49,772 nt of DNA from Pseudomonadota bacterium. GTDB lineage: Bacteria > Myxococcota_A > Polyangia > Polyangiales > Polyangiaceae. The stretch's first letter is position 1; each line of letters opens with the position of its first letter. A program made the translations under genes and the position numbers. This document shows, in pieces, positions 48,393 through 49,772 of this stretch. The stretch covers positions 1 to 49,772 of the forward strand of contig JAEYYX010000104.1 in the NCBI GenBank assembly GCA_023428245.1. Reading direction: 5' to 3'. The notes under the pieces were generated by a model that saw only the letters and a program-made list of their open reading frames with translations, made no database searches and had not been told where the DNA came from.

Positions 48393-49727
48393 CTAGAAAC
48401 CACCAAACTGATAGAGATAGTTGAGCTTTTCTTGGGACGCCGCGACTTGGGTATCCATGATCGAGAAGGCTGCCCTGAGGCGCGTTTCCATGCGGTCGAG
48501 GCGAAGCTGTTCGCGCGCCGCGGTGTCTTGAAGCGCCTTGATCCGCGCTTGGAAGGAGTCTTGACGGCTCGCGATGAGCCCGGTGCCGCTCTCCGTGAAG
48601 CCTTTGAGCATCCGGCCCATGATGTCCATGAGACCGTCACTCGATGCATCACCTGCAAGCGCCTTGACGAAACCGGCGGGATTCTCGGTGAGCTTGGCCT
48701 TCATCTTGGCCTCGTCGAGCTTGAGCGTTCCATTGTTGTTTAATCGAACTCCGAGATCTGCGAGGCTTCCCAGTTCTCCGTCGGCTCCGACGCGCGAGAG
48801 CACCTTCGAGGAGAGACCGCTCGTAATGGATCGGAGAGCCGCATCTCCGATGAGTTCCTTGTTGCTTCCTTTGATCGACCCGAAGCCAGCGACTGTCTGA
48901 ATTTTGGTGACAATCGCGTTATATTTCTTGACGAAGTCGTTCAAGCTCTCGGTCATCTTGGTCGGATCCGCCGCGATCTGGACCTTGAAGGTAGAACTCG
49001 TCTCGTCTTTCAAGGTCAACGAGACGCCGTCGATGGCGCCGCTGATGACGTTGGACTTGCTCTTGACCGAAATGCCGTCGATGAGAACCTCCGCGTCAGC
49101 TGCCTGTTGACGGATGGACTCAGGAGCGTCCAGGCCCAGGGACAAGGAGCCGTCGGCGTTGGTCACTGAAAAAGCTGCATGCGCGCCGCCCTCGGATCCC
49201 GAGAGTTGAAGCCGATACGTAGAGCCATCGTAGAAGACGCTAGCCTTCACGTTCGCTCCGGCTCCGTTGATCTTGGCTGCGATGTCGGTGAGCGAGTCGG
49301 TGTCCGCGATCGCCACGTCATAGTCGTTTCCGCCTTGCGTCAGGCGCAACGTGCCGGACTCTCCGAGCGCAGTGTCGGAGGCGGCGTAGGTTGCAGAATA
49401 GTTTCTCTGCTCTTTGAGCAAACTTACCACCCGGACGTCGTAGGTCCCGGCGCGCGCCGTGCTCGTCGTACTGAGCGAGAGCGCGCTCTCGTTGCTACTC
49501 TTTCCGCCGAAGCTCGAGAGTTCGCTCGCGGTGTCGAGCGCGTCGACGACCGATCGAAGCTCGCTGATGAGAGAGCCGATGCTGGAGAGGTCGGAGACAG
49601 CGGCTTTGGTCTGATTGACGCGGGTTTGAGCCGCGTTCATTCCCACCGACTCGGCGGAGATGAGCCCCTTGACGATGGACTCGACGTCCATTCCCGAGCC
49701 GAGTCCGCTGAAGCTCACCGTTGCCAT
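48393..49727 (-). CDS. fliD: Flagellar filament capping protein FliD (hook-associated protein 2)
   Basis: FliD forms the filament cap that helps exported flagellin fold. The 444-residue protein has the N-terminal FliD block SGLGSGMDVESIVKGLISAE and a variable middle region with Ser/Ala/Asp-rich beta strands. The C-terminal block runs TESLNDFVKKYNAIVTKIQ to RLDRMETRLRAAFSIMDTQVAASQ and ends in YLYQFGGF. Both ends are predicted coiled-coil, as expected for axial proteins. AAGGAA lies five bases before the ATG. fliS follows, then the methyltransferase/TPR gene. A 15-G tract lies just upstream of the start. Confidence 0.95.
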   Translation of the reverse strand: MATVSFSGLGSGMDVESIVKGLISAESVGMNAAQTRVNQTKAAVSDLSSIGSLISELRSVVDALDTASELSSFGGKSSNESALSLSTTSTARAGTYDVRVVSLLKEQRNYSATYAASDTALGESGTLRLTQGGNDYDVAIADTDSLTDIAAKINGAGANVKASVFYDGSTYRLQLSGSEGGAHAAFSVTNADGSLSLGLDAPESIRQQAADAEVLIDGISVKSKSNVISGAIDGVSLTLKDETSSTFKVQIAADPTKMTESLNDFVKKYNAIVTKIQTVAGFGSIKGSNKELIGDAALRSITSGLSSKVLSRVGADGELGSLADLGVRLNNNGTLKLDEAKMKAKLTENPAGFVKALAGDASSDGLMDIMGRMLKGFTESGTGLIASRQDSFQARIKALQDTAAREQLRLDRMETRLRAAFSIMDTQVAASQEKLNYLYQFGGF

Positions 49728-49749
49728 ATTCGTTCCTTGAGAGTCCGGC

Positions 49750-49764
49750 GGGGGGGGGGGGGGG
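49750..49764. repeat. G15 homopolymer upstream of fliD
   Basis: Fifteen consecutive G (C on the fliD-coding strand) occur 22 bases upstream of the fliD start codon and eight bases from the window end. It lies in the expected leader/promoter zone. Confidence 0.9.
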
Positions 49765-49772
49765 CGCGGCGG

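Noticed and set aside
1..49772. CRISPR arrays, insertion sequences, rRNA or tRNA genes
   Set aside because: No spaced direct repeats, transposase motifs, terminal inverted repeats, rRNA segments or tRNA cloverleaf patterns were recognised by eye.

Overview
The window is about 49.8 kb of GC-rich DNA from a Gram-negative bacterium. Several traits point to a Myxococcota (Polyangia-like) genome: lipoproteins whose lipobox is followed by long Gly/Ser/Ala-rich linkers, FHA-domain signalling proteins, an isolated rplC gene, and dense head-to-tail and tail-to-tail gene packing. This assignment is inferred from gene style, not from a marker comparison. The window also carries flagellar genes (fliD, fliS, flgF and a FlgJ-type muramidase), so the organism is probably flagellated. 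No rRNA, tRNA, CRISPR array or insertion sequence was seen.

Layout. Positions 1-10.8 kb are mostly housekeeping: the end of a coiled-coil protein, a pseudouridine synthase/methyltransferase fusion, rplC (L3), purL, argS, an SGNH-hydrolase lipoprotein, a small membrane protein and rplS (L19). Positions 10.8-15.9 kb hold a two-gene operon: an exported vWA-like/FHA protein and a triple-FHA ABC transporter. Positions 15.9-28 kb are metabolic: lysC, glgP, a beta-propeller lipoprotein, a 2Fe-2S ferredoxin, a ROK sugar kinase, a PHA-granule-type protein, dtd, a DUF420 membrane protein, a Rieske oxygenase, an acyl-CoA dehydrogenase and a 2-hydroxyacid dehydrogenase.

Positions 28-31.6 kb are the most unusual part. 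A PilZ gene faces a run of five co-directional genes: a long CheW-like protein, a short CheW-like protein, a truncated-globin-like protein lacking the expected haem ligands, an 81-residue protein resembling only the signalling tip of a chemoreceptor, and a GAF-AraC regulator. There is no CheA and no normal receptor in the window. I read this as a candidate stripped-down chemosensory module.

Positions 31.7-43.4 kb are accessory and envelope genes. They include a GH5 glycosidase lipoprotein, two membrane lipoproteins, a LacI-type sensor domain without a DNA-binding domain diverging from a GMC oxidoreductase, and a minus-strand block with an ECF sigma factor, its probable membrane anti-sigma partner, two Gly-rich lipoproteins, a probable outer-membrane barrel and another lipoprotein.

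Positions 43.4-49.8 kb are flagellar: a CheY-like receiver, flgF, a divergent FlgJ-type muramidase, an SDR-like protein without the catalytic Tyr/Lys, and the fliD-fliS-methyltransferase/TPR transcription unit. A 15-G tract lies 22 bases upstream of the fliD start, at the right edge. No gap between genes exceeds 300 bases. Short tail-to-tail gene overlaps occur at 391-407, 15866-15881 and 46544-46566.
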